From contig NMRA01000655.1 of the NCBI GenBank assembly GCA_002633005.1, forward strand, positions 36,578-100,577: a stretch of DNA of 64,000 nt, written 5' to 3'. Under the pieces are notes generated by a model. That model did no database searches. It saw only the letters and a list, made by a program, of their open reading frames with translations, and had not been told where the DNA came from. The DNA is from Phoronis australis (taxonomy: Eukaryota > Phoronida > Phoronidae). Positions 33,734-44,792 of the stretch are shown here, piece by piece (the stretch's first letter is position 1; each line of letters begins with the position of its first letter). Made by a program: the position numbers and the translations under genes.

Positions 33734-34120
33734 TCATGTTGACCTTTACCTGTGCACCGAATTTGAAAAAGATAGCTTTAAAACTGAAGGAGGAGTAGCA
33801 TTTTGAAAACTATATGACCTTTGCACCAAACGACCTCTTCCAGTGCAATATGGAATATGATTATATAACCAATCAAAATTTATATACTGTCAAAATTCAT
33901 ATGCTGAATTTAAAGACCGTACCTGCACCCAATTTGGAGTTATTAAGCCTCTAAGTTGGTCGGAAGAAGAATAAGAATAAGAATAAGAATAAGAATAAGA
34001 ATAAGAATAAAATTGAAGAAAACCCAGGAACAACAGTACTCTGCGCTTACACGCGCAGAGTAATAAAATTGAAGAAAACCCAGGAACAACAGTACTCCGC
34101 GCTTGCACGCGCAGAGTAAT
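33734..34120 (-). mobile_element. Helitron/Helentron-like fragment, 5' end, inverted
   Basis: It is the reverse complement of 51186-51560. It contains the CTCTGCGCGTG...CGCGCAGAG palindrome twice, separated by 'gttcctgggttttcttcaat' (reverse), then a (GAATAA)n run at 33968-34010 where the plus-strand copies have TTCTTATT. Only the first ~385 bases of the element are present before the N gap. Confidence 0.7.
33966..34012. repeat. (GAATAA)n microsatellite
   Basis: About seven units of GAATAA, located just inside the palindromic end of the Helitron-like fragment. The corresponding site at 51300 holds a TTCTTATT-rich run, so the microsatellite belongs to the element. Confidence 0.85.
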
Positions 34121-34861
34121 AAATACAAAAAGTATTTTTTATTTTTCCTGATCTTTGTTCTTTCAGAAAATATATACTTTTCCTAGTCGACAAAACTTAT
34201 TTTTTTGATATACCAGTTAGATTGGAGGCCACTTAATAAGGTTTGAGAAAACCTTAAGTCTTATTTCCTGGATTTGGTGTCAATGTTGACTCAAGGCCAT
34301 CTTTGTTTGAATACATTAAGCAGGGAAAAATGTCACTGTTAAATCGGCAGTAACATCGTGAAGAAATCACTTACCTCAGAATGTGTTTGTCCAGTCACCT
34401 GAATTCCTCCCTCATTATCCGTTCCTACTCCAATGTTTTATGTGGGGACATACCAACTGAATAAGTTGTTCTACTTTATTGCAATCAGCAGTTCAAGTAG
34501 CATATATTGATCAAGAATTGGGAGTTGCCGGCAAACAAATAAAAACTAGGTCAGCTATTTTACAGATCCCATTGGCCAATGTTTGTAAAAGCCGTTTCGT
34601 GTTCGTATGTTCAAGGTCATGACGTTAGTTCAAAATCTAGGTCATCCCCAACATAACAGGTATACGACAAGCTTGCGCATTTAGGTGTTTAGTGGATACA
34701 TATCTACGCACGTAGTATTACTTTTTGTTTTCTTTTGTGCAATGTTAAGCTGTTGCCTAGACACAAGTTTATAGCTTCTGGGTTTACCTACAATTACGAA
34801 GTAAAATAATCTTTACCAACAAACCCCCGTGGGAGATCCACCACTTACTCGGTGTCGATAC
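34121..34861. other. No gene recognised
   Basis: Unremarkable AT-rich sequence. Confidence 0.4.
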
Positions 34862-35050
34862 AGTGGCGGATCTACGGGGGGGTTCAAGGGGTTTAAACCC
34901 CCCCTCGGGCCAGGACCCAAAAATTAAAAAAAAACAAACAAAAGCGTCTCCAGCAAAACAAAAACGGCACCGCCAGCGTGTGTAAACCCCAAGTAAACCA
35001 ACTTGGAAAAAATTGAGAGGGGGGGGGTTCACTTCGAAAATATAGTTTTT
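34862..35050. mobile_element. CAGTGGCGGATCTA element end
   Basis: It starts CAGTGGCGGATCTACGGGG and continues into a palindromic G/C run (GGGGTTTAAACCCCCCC). Related ends lie at 37100-37216, 37895-37965 and 38740-38912. The 16 bases CAGTGGCGGATCTACG match the reverse complement at 37201-37216 exactly, but the flanks show no shared target duplication. Confidence 0.6.
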
Positions 35051-36235
35051 TGCATTGTGAATTGCTGAGTCTTTGTGGCTCATCGGCAAAACGCGCGGGA
35101 ATTTATTTTACATGCGCTTCCGTCGACACTTCTGAAGTAGCCAAGCATTTTAAGTGGATTCACCGCTGAAAGAGCAGTTCTATAGCTGATTTCTTTAGGT
35201 AACTAGCTTCTTAACTCTAAAATATGTTTTGATTTGATTAGGGGAAATACTGCGGTGCCGCAACCCTGATATTCAGGCGAATTGACGTGCAACGTTTTTA
35301 CCTCATCTGTCATGCCGTGTCATTCTATTACACTCCACACGTTTGTAACTGATGTATAGTAAAGTTGTCTTGCGCAATATCATACAGTGTACATGTACAT
35401 GTAATACTGTGTCCATGTACACGTAATATTTTTGAAAAAAAATCTTTTTCCGAAGAATTGCTACTGTGGCGGGCGCCGTGGTCTGGTCGCGAGTCCGTTT
35501 GAAGACACACTCTATAACAAGTTATGTCTATACTAGTAATGACCAAGGGGGCACCCACATTGAGAAAGTGACCGCATTCGCGAAAAGTGTACAGTACCAG
35601 AAATGGCTGGGAGGCTGTTCTTTCACAACAAAGTCTTGCGGGACTCGTGCGATGTTCAATAGACCTCTTATAAGGAGCCCTAGTTCCGACCTCAACACCT
35701 ACCGTCTGTCTACCTGCAACTGCCGTCTTCTATACTGGGAATTTCCGCAGAAAGGCTCACCCGATGAAACGCTCATGCCCATGGGCATTTATTTGATATT
35801 AGTACTTCGGGTTCCAAGCGTTCAGACATTGGAACGTTTATTTCGAAAATTGCAAGAGATGCAAATAGGTCCTTGGATGCTTCGTCAAGGTTTGAAGTAG
35901 TCCATGATGAACGAATCAAATTTAGTTGCGCATGTAAGTCTTTCGAATGGACTTGGCAACCTCAAGGGTCTTAGTGTCAACTGAGCTGCGAAACGAGATG
36001 CTGACATTGTAGAGGCTTACAAGCTCATTGACATAGCAGTTGACGAAGTGCAAGCGTTGGGAACAAATATCGAAGATATCTGGGTAGAATGGTTCCAAGA
36101 CGAGCAAATCATTGGATCCGATATACAAATTCCTCGGCAGTCTAGACAACAGAAGGATAGGACTAACGTATGAGTAACCACTGGGGATTAAAATTTTAAA
36201 GAGAAGTTTTCAATTCAAAATTTTTTGCATAGTAC
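35051..36235. other. No gene recognised
   Basis: The plus-strand frame at 35466-35900 is open for 144 codons, but its residues look random and no motif or splice context supports it. ACATGTACATGT stretches occur at 35390-35430. Confidence 0.35.
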
Positions 36236-36520
36236 ACTTTAGGTCTCGTGACGGACCAGGCCAGCTTGATTTGTGTAGATGTTGAGTTTCAGTGTACTTC
36301 TGGTCCCTCGGCGAACTAGTCTTGTGATTTTTTTACCAAAGTGTGCTTTGTAAAACTATTTATCTCAGCCAGTGCTGTTTGATCCCGCGACAGATCGACT
36401 ATTTGTATAGGGATAATAAGCACAGGTGTACTCTTGGTCTTGTGACCGACCAGGTCAGCTTTTTGTGTAATCTCAGTGTACATCTGGTCCCTCTGCAAAC
36501 TAGTCCAGTGCCCACCACTG
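36236..36520. repeat. ~190-bp spaced direct repeat
   Basis: 'cttgtgaccgaccaggtcag' at ~36438 repeats 'ctcgtgacggaccaggccag' at ~36244, and 'cagtgtacatctggtccctc' repeats 'cagtgtacttctggtccctc'. The two ~85-bp units are about 190 bases apart. Confidence 0.65.
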
Positions 36521-37095
36521 TGCACAGGATGTTTTGGTTTCGTGAAACTGTTTTCAAATGATTTGTTTCCTGATAGATTTGACGTTTTTAATTGTTGTCA
36601 ACGTGATTCAGCTTAATAAAGTGATACCTAATTATTTATTGTCGCTTTTGATAATAGACTATGAGTTGAGAGCACCATCGTTCGCCAGTTTTTCTCGTAA
36701 CGAGACAGAACACATGTTTATTTCCGGACTAACAGTACAGATCTTTGTTCTTAAACAACTTGAGGCTGCTGTCATGCGACCATCTGATATTCAAGTTTTT
36801 ACGCCCCGTCGGTGTTCCTTAATTATGCTCTTGAATATTTGGAAATTGTCTTAACCCCTGTATACACACCACACTTTCTCGTATACGACTTTTCGTATGC
36901 TAAAAAAGGTGTGTGTAAGCAGATGTTCCAACAAAGATCTTTGCTGGTGGCGTGACTCATACCCAGATGTGCACAATATGGTTTCACGAAACTTATGTGC
37001 CAAGCTCATGTGACGAAATCGAGAAGGGTTTGTTATCATCTTAAGAAAAACTCCAGAGACATGTTAAATGCCAGAAACTTACCAGGATTTGGCTA
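36521..37095. other. No gene recognised
   Basis: Short open frames only; nothing recognised. Confidence 0.4.
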
Positions 37096-37216
37096 CAAAA
37101 ACAAAAAATATCTTACACGGGAGGGGAAACCCCCCTCCCGACCTCCCCACGCTCGGCGCCACGCGCCTAGGATTCGACCTTGTCGGGAATCCTAAACCCC
37201 CCCTTGCTGAAAACGT
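37096..37216. mobile_element. C-rich repeat ending GTAGATCCGCCACTG
   Basis: Contains 'gggaggggaaacccccctcc' and 'ctcggcgccacgcgc' and ends CGTAGATCCGCCACTG. The same order (cccctcccgacctcccc, cggtgctatgcgc, ...tagatccgtcactg) is found at 38740-38912. Confidence 0.6.
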
Positions 37217-37320
37217 AGATCCGCCACTGCTATAGGGGATATGCACCGAGGTACGTTGATGCGTATCATTCGGTAAACAATGCGGGCGGCTTAGAAACCA
37301 CATAATAGCTAACGGGTAAG

Positions 37321-37540
37321 TATGGAAAGCCAAAGAGAAAAAATTCAGGACACAAATTTTCTACACAAAACTTAATAAGTTCTCTGCAGGACCAAAATAT
37401 ACTCAAAACCAAAGTTTATCGCGCCTGGGCCAAAAATTTATCACGACAGAACAGAAACTTATTAAGTCAGCAAAGTTCACACTACAGGAAAATTTCACGT
37501 CAGGAGAATTTCATGCCAGGAAGTCACGTGACGATCCACA
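37321..37540. repeat. Dispersed repeat, inverted copy at 48600-48835
   Basis: It begins 'atggaaagccaaa', includes 'ctcaaaaccaaagtttatc' and ends near 'gtcacgtgacgatcc'. The same landmarks appear in reverse order on the opposite strand at 48600-48835. The copies have diverged considerably. Confidence 0.55.
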
Positions 37541-37890
37541 AGCATATGATTCCTCAAAGACATGACATGACATAATAAGTAGACCATAACCGGGCGCGTG
37601 CCACTCAGATACATGCAGCAGTTGTCAATATGACGCCATATTGGACAGTGCTGCACAGGACAAAAAAGGCGGAAGATATTGGGAGCCCCAAGGCATCAGT
37701 CAGGCGATGCGGGGGCTCTCAGTGTTATGCCTGCAGCCAAACAGTTAAGTTTTTGGTCCTGTTATTGAGTGGTGAGTTTTTGGTTCGGCCATGGAGTTTA
37801 TTGGTGCTGCCGGCAACTAGGTTTTTATGTTCTGCCACCATAGTTTAAGCGGAAGGTTCCTGAAGTGCAATAACATGCATTTTTAATGTA
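37541..37890. other. No gene recognised
   Basis: Nothing supported. Confidence 0.35.
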
Positions 37891-37965
37891 ATACATAGGC
37901 CGATTTAGGGGGGGCCCAGGGGGCCCGACCCCCCCTTGTCTGCCTCAAAAAATAAAACAGTAAGA
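37891..37965. mobile_element. CAGTGGCGGATC-family fragment
   Basis: 'ggccgatttagggggggcc' followed by 'cccgaccccccctt' corresponds to the start of the copy at 34862. Only the first ~75 bases are present. Confidence 0.5.
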
Positions 37966-38583
37966 GCGTAGGGAAATGGTGAGTTTATTAATTAACCCCG
38001 GTAATTAAAATTATACAGATGAAAAAATATTTAAATGTGTGCAGTTTTAGTGTTGGGGGGAGGGGGGGGCTCAAATCCAATTTAAGGGTCAAATTCGGAA
38101 AACGGCGCATTCGTAACGGAACTATGGCTAAGTATAGGCTCTCCCGCGATATCCTAGGCGACCGGCAGTGGCGCGGCGCACTACGATTCCGTTTCCGTCG
38201 TCTGCTCCACTGTGCAATGAAGAAAATTTACTTCATTTTTTAAAGAAAATGGAATTTGAGTGACAATGAAAAAACAGAAGCTGCTGGCAAGATGTGAATT
38301 TTAATCGAAACCTGAGTGAATCAATCAGAAACTCGCAATACTCTCTTTGACAAACCTTATCTTAAGACGATTTCCTAAGCAATCCCGTCATTATTGCCAA
38401 CACGAAAAGTGGATTTGGTCTTTTGGGCATTTGAAGACTATTTCAAATACGACAAATTTGTTAAGAATTGATGGCACAAAATACAAAACGTGTAATAAGC
38501 ATTACAAAAAGAAGTAGGTTTCGCGCGCAAACGCTGTGGACCATAAACAAGTAGGTCTTTTAGTACGAGATTAGAAGTTAAGT

Positions 38584-38658
38584 CGTGTTGGCGTAGTGGT
38601 AACTCACGCACGCTCTACAGTGTATCTGCAAGGTCGTGAGTTCGAGTCTTTAGTACTT
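38584..38658 (+). repeat. tRNA-like sequence (SINE head)
   Basis: The internal promoter boxes of a tRNA gene are visible: an A-box-like GGCGTAGTGGTAACTC near 38590 and a B box GAGTTCGAGTC near 38640. The T-arm 3' strand (CTTTA) does not pair well and the acceptor stem is not complementary, so this is not a functional tRNA. It is more likely the RNA polymerase III head of a SINE or an old tRNA pseudogene. Confidence 0.5.
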
Positions 38659-38739
38659 GCAGTTTTTCCTGTTTGACACGTTCTTTTTTTGCCTTTTTTC
38701 TTGGATAATACTTCAGGAATCAAAGAAAATGCTTGATTT

Positions 38740-38912
38740 TTAGAGGTAAAAACAGAAAAATTTCCTGGGCGGGAGGGGGGGCAAATCCCCCTCCCGACCT
38801 CCCCCCATTCGGTGCTATGCGCATCGACAATTGTTCAGTTTGCGCAAATTTTTGCAGCCGGACAAAGTGTTGGGCCCCCCCTTGTGATATCCTAGATCCG
38901 TCACTGTAATAG
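38740..38912. mobile_element. CAGTGGCGGATC-family repeat, reverse orientation
   Basis: Contains 'ggcgggagggggggcaaat' and 'cccctcccgacctcccccc' and ends 'cctagatccgtcactg'. The same family as 37096-37216, with one substitution in the terminal motif. Confidence 0.55.
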
Positions 38913-38991
38913 ACTCTATTCACGCTAACATTTCTCCGGGTTGAAAACGAGGCTGTGTGATCAACAGCTGGTCGAGAACAGGACAACGTGA

Positions 38992-39734
38992 GTGGCGCTA
39001 CACTGCTGTGTCCCAAATTGCACGAACGATTCACGCTGTGGCTCGGGAAAACAATTGTCATTTCACTGTTTTCCTTCGGATGAGAACCTCAGGAAACAAT
39101 GGGTGGTGAAAATTCGCCGTGATATCGGCCCCCACTTTCAGCTTAGTTGTTTTTTCTGTCGTCGACCGATTCATAGAGCTCAGCTCCTATATCGCTCGGC
39201 GGGCTTCACTGCGTTTCGTGGCCCCGTCACTCTAATGATACCATCAAAACAATCGCAAAAACTGAACATTTATTTTGTATTACTAGTCACGTCATGATTG
39301 TTGACTTGTTAAAGTACAGTAGGCCTATTGCTTTTTTGCCTTAGCATACAGCTAACTCGGCATTTGGTTTAGTCCCGGGATTTGGTTACAAATCTAGGTC
39401 ACGTTGTGTGGCCTCATGTCACGTGCATCATGCGTGCATCAAGCACATGATTCCATCGGCTGTGTTTGTTCTTAAAAAATGTTGTTTTTTGTTTATCGAT
39501 TAAGCAAAATTTTTGTTCATTATTATCTGTTCTTCTTTGTTATAGATTACTAAAGGCACTAGAGTTCGCTCTCAACATTTTAAAGCAGAAGACATGGTCA
39601 AAACATTAGCAGGACTGCGTAAACTTAAACCTGGTACCAAGGAGTGTACGAGTATTAGGAGAGTTCACTCTGCCATTTTACCATTCGCCGCAATGGTTAC
39701 CGGTCGAAACACTAGCGCTCCAAGCGGTGAATAA
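38992..39734 (+). pseudogene. THAP-domain gene remnant, two exons
   Basis: The first part (38992-~39142) reads ALHCCVPNCTNDSRCGSGKQ, then LSFHCFPSDENLRKQWVVKI. It has the N-terminal C..C pair, the FP and the Trp of a THAP zinc-finger DNA-binding domain. The initiating codon here is GTG, not ATG. The second part starts after ttgttatag at 39546: ITKGTRVRSQHFKAEDM, then GLRKLKPGTK. It carries the S.HF end, but the zinc-binding Cys (VCS.HF) is Arg. The first donor is not clear. Loss of start and of a zinc ligand mark it as dead. Such domains head P-like and ISL2EU-like transposases. Confidence 0.7.
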
Positions 39735-40590
39735 TCAACACTTACTTAGGAGCGCAGTCCGAACAATGTAAACACTGATGAATTCATACTTTAATGACAT
39801 TCAACGTGCAATAAAATTACTGTTATTGAAAATGGATAGAATACGTAAACTAACATCCACTTATAATCGAATGAGAAAGAAAATGTGTATTTTAATCAAT
39901 ATTAAAGTGTATTTGTTACGGATGATTTGCAGGTTAATTGTGTTCATTATGTATTTTAAATGTGAGGTCTTTTGTTTTGCTTAGCTTTAGTTTTCTGCCT
40001 CGCCGCTAGGCACTTTCTAGGCTATTGTTTCACTGGCTTGCCATTTCACTCTGCCCGCATCATTTGAAGCGTCAAGTCGCTTACTGTTGATGTGTACTAG
40101 TGAGTATTTTCTTTCGTTATCTGTATCATTTGCTTTGTTTTGGACGCAGTTAGTACATTTTCATTTCCCTTAGTTTGTATATTTGTGTAGATAGTACTGT
40201 ATTTAATTTGCTGTAATTTTGTGTATAATATGTTTCCATGGTCTGCTTTTTCTGTGTGTCTTGTGTTGACCACGCCCCGTGTCAGTCATTTTGTTAATTT
40301 AGTGTTTCTTGTTCTTTGCAGACAAGATTCGTACAAGTTTTGTATGGTAGTCAGTGGTTGCAGACTTTATATTCGCTGTGTTCATGGGCCACTTTGGGCC
40401 ACGGAACAAAGAATAAAGTTTACCATACCATTACAATCTTTCGTATATTATCACACGGCAACAGTATTTGTTTTTATTCTCTTGAAGCTCCCTTCAAAAT
40501 CTATCACGGTTTTGTTTCATGTTCGAGTTCTTAACAAGGCAAATTACCTTTCCTTACAACAGTTCATACCTCCACGGACTACAAAATTTG
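39735..40590. other. No gene recognised
   Basis: Plus-strand frame 40221-40595 is open for 124 codons but looks random. Nothing else seen. Confidence 0.35.
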
Positions 40591-40830
40591 AATGATTGCT
40601 CCTGGGGGTTCAGAGGGTAATTCCCCCAGGTGACAGCTAAGGGGGTACCAGGCAAAAACCAGGTGGGCGCCAAATGGGTGTTGACCCACTCCCAGGGGGT
40701 TACATGGGAGGAGTGCTAAACAGGTAAACCAAAGAGGTATGTCACATGGGTGTTGAGCCCCTCCCATCGTCACAAATTTTGGTTGCTCCCCTGAGCATTG
40801 ACAAACATGTTGCTCCCAGCTCACTGCTGG
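40591..40830. repeat. C/G-rich block with imperfect palindromes
   Basis: CCTGGGGGTT...AATTCCCCCAGG at 40600-40630 forms a stem, and 'ccactcccagggggttacat' and 'gagcccctcccatcg' continue the pattern. It is clearly richer in GC than its surroundings. Probably the body of an unclassified repeat. Confidence 0.45.
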
Positions 40831-42718
40831 TTTCACCTCTACCCAACAATTTCGCATGCCGGTGTTCTCTATTCAAGGCACCAGGATACTAGCAATGCGA
40901 ACAATTGTTTGGTGTAGTGGATGTTACACATGTAAGAAGAAGAAAGCAATTCACTACCACAAAATCGTAATATAATTTTAGAACATTCCATTATTTCTTT
41001 GACATGGCAGCATAGGGTAAACTCGATCGCACTCTCCCACGCGCGCACCCAGCGGACTCGGGGGGCTCAAACGAGCCCCTCCATTTGGCGAAGTGGTCAA
41101 AAAGGTCCGTCCCCGAGAGACAAAAATTTCGAGAAAATGGGACAAAAGTCCACTAAAGAAACGCAAATGCGCAATTCACAGTGGTGGTCCTGTGTTTTTT
41201 TTTTAATCCGCCCCGGGAACTCATTTGTTAGCAAAAGGTTTACATCGTCAGGAATTCAAGCCCCCACATTGAGTATATCACCACGCATAACTAGTCCAAG
41301 TTCATCATGTCATGACAAAAAAGTTAAGAGGTACTGAACAGCAATCAAAATATTCACTAGCCCCACAACTTCATACAAAACTGAATTAAAAAGACTTGGA
41401 TGATAAAACTAAAATTTTATTTTCTATACCCACTGTTCATATTATCAAAAACAGTAAATATTTCAGGTAAGCTAAAGCTAGACCACAAGATCATATTTGT
41501 TACTTAGTAACAAATGGGGCTTAAATTAATCACAATCTCCAAAAACGTACAAAATAGACAACACATGCATCAATACAACAAGAAAATCTAACCAACCTTC
41601 TCACTCTCTATTAATTTACTAGTAAACAACAGCTATTTTTGCCAATGAAATGCGTTGAAGCTGATAACTAATTTACTCACAGAGGTGTTTGTCATTGAGA
41701 AGCAAAATGATACGGATAGCTTGTGTTTAACAAAATGTCAGCCCACCATTCAGACTCTAAAAGACCCATCAGTTTCACTTTGGCTCTCTTCAAATCACAG
41801 GCTAACCATTCATAAAATGTTTTAATCTGATCAATCTTAGTAAAATACGAAAACCAGATTTTGACTAATTGTCCTTTCTACACGTGATGTTCCAGTACTT
41901 GCTTTGTGAGACCATAACCAGAAATGCAAAAAAGCCTATTCCACAGCTGTAACATAATTTCCGGAGAACTTTTTGAAATCTTCATTCTTGGTAATTCGGG
42001 ACATAAAATACTGCTCGGGCACTGCATTCAATACCAGCTTGTTCTTCATTCATGAACATGGTCTCCTCAAAGTGATGAGAGCATTAGTTGCAGTTCTTGG
42101 ACAAGTAGGTTGCATCTCTAGTCATAAGGTCGGCTCCCAGTGCTTGCACCTGAACAGAAATCAGTGAGAGACTCAGGAACAAACCTCATACTCACCAGGT
42201 TCACAGAGATTGGTAGCTTACACTAAACTACACTACAGAAGTCCTGTCATACTGTGATTGTGATAGAGACAAAAGCGTCTTGGTGTCAACTAAAAAAAAA
42301 CTAGGACTCAAATGTGGATCCACGGATATTTTAAGGGCTGCACAACTTTTCACTGAGATCCACAGATTCTCTAACTTGACTCAGGCCCTGTGGCTTGTGG
42401 CTGTGATTGTGCCATGGCCGTGTCACCACGATTCATATTCACCCATGGCCATGGGAAAGTTTTCCTAAAATTATCCCTGCGATCGTTAGAGTGACATTTT
42501 GATTTGGAATACATGGACTGCAAGTATCCAAATAGCTGACGATCACATTGTACGTTAATCATAGTCCTTTCGCCGGCTGCCCAGTAGGTCTAGCCTACAC
42601 TGCAGACAACAGACAGTGCCAGGCACCGGGACTGCGATCGACTTGTCTAACAACCGTGAACAGAACACACAAAATGAAAGACAATGTATCATATTATTGA
42701 ATAACAGATAATCCTTAC
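40831..42718. other. No gene supported
   Basis: The minus strand near 41700-41950 has an open stretch of plausible composition (FYEWLACDLKRAKVKLMGLL), but no family was recognised and stops interrupt it. Confidence 0.35.
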
Positions 42719-42816
42719 CTTTCTGGATCCTTAGGAAACCTACAAAATGACACGTCTGGGGTTTTCGTGGATGAATTCATGCAATTTATCGCACTGCAAA
42801 ATGCGTCCTTCCCCAT
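42719..42816 (-). CDS. Orphan THAP-domain first exon
   Basis: On the minus strand an ATG at 42816 opens MGKDAFCSAINCMNSS, then TPDVSFCRFPKDPER, and runs straight into a consensus donor (GAAAG|gtaagg). C....C, the F.RFPKDP motif and the exon boundary right after the PER are typical of the first exon of THAP genes. No second exon was found to its left. It points away from the transposase exons at 42835-44471, so it belongs to another gene or an inverted piece. Confidence 0.6.
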
Positions 42817-42834
42817 TGTTTTGGCGCTTCCTGG

Positions 42835-43012
42835 TTGACCGTTGCTTGTTCACCACTTGGCGGCGCTAGTAGTAGCGGTAACAGCGAACTCACAAGTGAA
42901 CTCTCCTATACTCGTACACTCCTTGCTGGTACTGTCCCAACCCAGTTTGACTGGTCAACGGCTGTGACAAGAAGAGCGCCGAAAAAAAGAGTTCCTTGCA
43001 GGTATTGCAAAG
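42835..43012 (+). CDS. ISL2EU-like transposase, THAP C-terminal exon
   Basis: The frame reads TRTLLAGTVPTQFDWSTAV and RRAPKKRVPC and ends at a donor (GCAG|gtattg). The VPT box closes a THAP domain, so this is the piece between the zinc finger and the transposase. Two bases of a codon carry over and are completed by the exon at 43537. The start of the exon is not certain: the acceptor could also be caacccag at 42950. Confidence 0.5.
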
Positions 43013-43536
43013 AGATTATCCGTTCTTAGGTTATTTGACTCTAACTTCAATTCAGTATTGTTGTTTTTAATCCACTCTCAGTTAACAATTGGAAATAAGC
43101 ATTGCTCTGAGGATGTTGCTTCTTGATATTGTAGGATTTAATTAATGCACTTTATTTATTACAAGTGGTAATTCTGCTTGCATGGTTATGGGCGGCACAG
43201 CACTGAAAAAAGTGAGGGCTATAGCCCCCCAGCCCCCAATGGTGCGCCGCCCATGTAAAAATCTTGGTTACTTGCTTATAACATTCGTTTTCTTAAAAAA
43301 TTCCATTTTACGAGTCCAAAACACTGGTCTAGGTTGCCGCAAGACCAAACAAGGACATGTCTTTCGTTAGGTCAGCTCAATGACCACCCTCTCGTCTCAA
43401 GTTTCTCGATTTGAAGCTGTTATAAGCCTGCCTTTGAAGAAAGCTGTTGACAGAATGCAGGCTATACAGCACTTCTTATGTCCTGAATGATAATCAGAGT
43501 GAATTAGGTAGTCATACAAAAACTTAACTTTTTCAG
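43013..43536. other. Intron with MITE-like repeat at 43178-43258
   Basis: The C-rich repeat core (gggctatagccccccagccc) is the inverted copy of 20638-20715, with ends CATGGGCGGC and GCCGCCCATG on the two sides. The remainder is AT-rich intron ending at cttttt cag. Confidence 0.5.
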
Positions 43537-44471
43537 TGTGGAAATATTGAGTAGGAGAAACGCAGAATGTTTCGACACAGAAGATGAGAAGGCGACTGAG
43601 ACTCCGTGGGTATCTGAAGACCATGACTACAACTGCAAGCCAAGAAGTGACAGAGAACTTTTGGAAGGTGCTATAAAGCACATTGAGGAGTTGGCTGCTG
43701 AGAATACAATGCTGAAGCAGCAGATGTTCGGCCTAGAACATTTTTCAGCGGACCCTACAAACATCCTGTATTTCACAGGGTTCAAGAACTACGAAACATT
43801 GAAAGCAGTTTACCTGGCGTTAGAACCAACTGCGCAGAGAATGTTGAGGTTGACTCAAGCTCAAAGACGAAGCGGAAATGCGAATGGTTTAAAATATACT
43901 GCTTTCAGATCAGAGTCTCTTAAACTGATCACCAGTTCTTTTTATTTCTGTGTCAGATAAGGCAAGGATTATTTGAACAAGATTTAGCAGTACGGTTTAA
44001 TGTATACCAATCTCCTGTTAGTCGCACTCTGATCACTTGGGTTAACTATCTTTATTCAAAGACTTACTCAAGTTACAAAAGCCACACGACATTTAAAGGT
44101 CTTGTTGGTATAAGTCCTTTTGAAGCCCCACGTTTGTCAGCCCTTTGTATACAGGGTGCATCTCTGATAAAGAGATCACCAAGTTAAGTGGTGTAGTGCA
44201 GTTGGTTGAGACTGGTGACGATGTGATGGCCGATAAGGGTTTCCTTATTAGTGATCTTCTTGGTGCTAGGAATGCAACTCTGAACATTCCACCATTTTTG
44301 GGTAAGAAGAGAAAGTTTATCAGAAAGGAAGTCATCGAAACTCAGGAAATAGCTAGGGTAAGAATTCACGTGGAAAGGGCCACCAGAAGGGAAAAGGAAT
44401 ACCACATGCTTGATGGGGCATTGCCACTGATTTTAGTTGGTTTTGCCAATCAGTTGTGTGTGCCCTTTTGA
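43537..44471 (+). pseudogene. ISL2EU-like transposase: coiled coil, HTH_Tnp_4, DDE_Tnp_4 (deleted core)
   Basis: Order: an acidic linker; a coiled coil (ELLEGAIKHIEELAAENTML); the pre-HTH segment (ILYFTGFKNYETLKAVYLAL); and, after a frame change at ~43930, a helix-turn-helix ([20 protein letters not shown], then WVNYLYSK). The text then jumps to [17 protein letters not shown]. The usual ~70 residues with the first catalytic Asp (DCTE motif) are missing. After a second frame change at ~44125 come [25 protein letters not shown] (second Asp) and RVRIHVERA (Glu), to TGA at 44471. The DDE_4 fold cuts and joins transposon ends. This copy is inactive. It converges with the YqaJ gene at 44793, an arrangement I recall for ISL2EU transposons. 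Confidence 0.8.
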
Positions 44472-44792
44472 CCATATTCAAAGGTCCATTGTTTTAGATT
44501 TGACACTGGTGTTACTCAGGGCTCATGGAGGTGTTAGTATTTAACAATTGTTAGTAAACTGCTTAAAAGCATGCGATACCATGAAGTAGGTCCCAAGATT
44601 TACACTGTGACATTTCAATCATAAGTAATACTATGTGCTAAAGGTGACGAATTATATAAGTAATATAAAGATATCGTATCATCAATACATACCTATATTT
44701 GATAACACACTGTACATTACAACGAACGTGTTCACACACTATAAATGGTCAATTTCAGACAGTTCGATTTATAATTCACAGAATGGTGACTA

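Noticed and set aside
33254-33742. ORFs crossing the N block
   Set aside because: They consist of undetermined residues and have no meaning.
35466-35900. 144-codon plus ORF
   Set aside because: No family resemblance and no splice context; left as unannotated.
41690-41950. Minus-strand stretch with plausible helical peptide
   Set aside because: Interrupted by stops and no family recognised; could be transposon debris.
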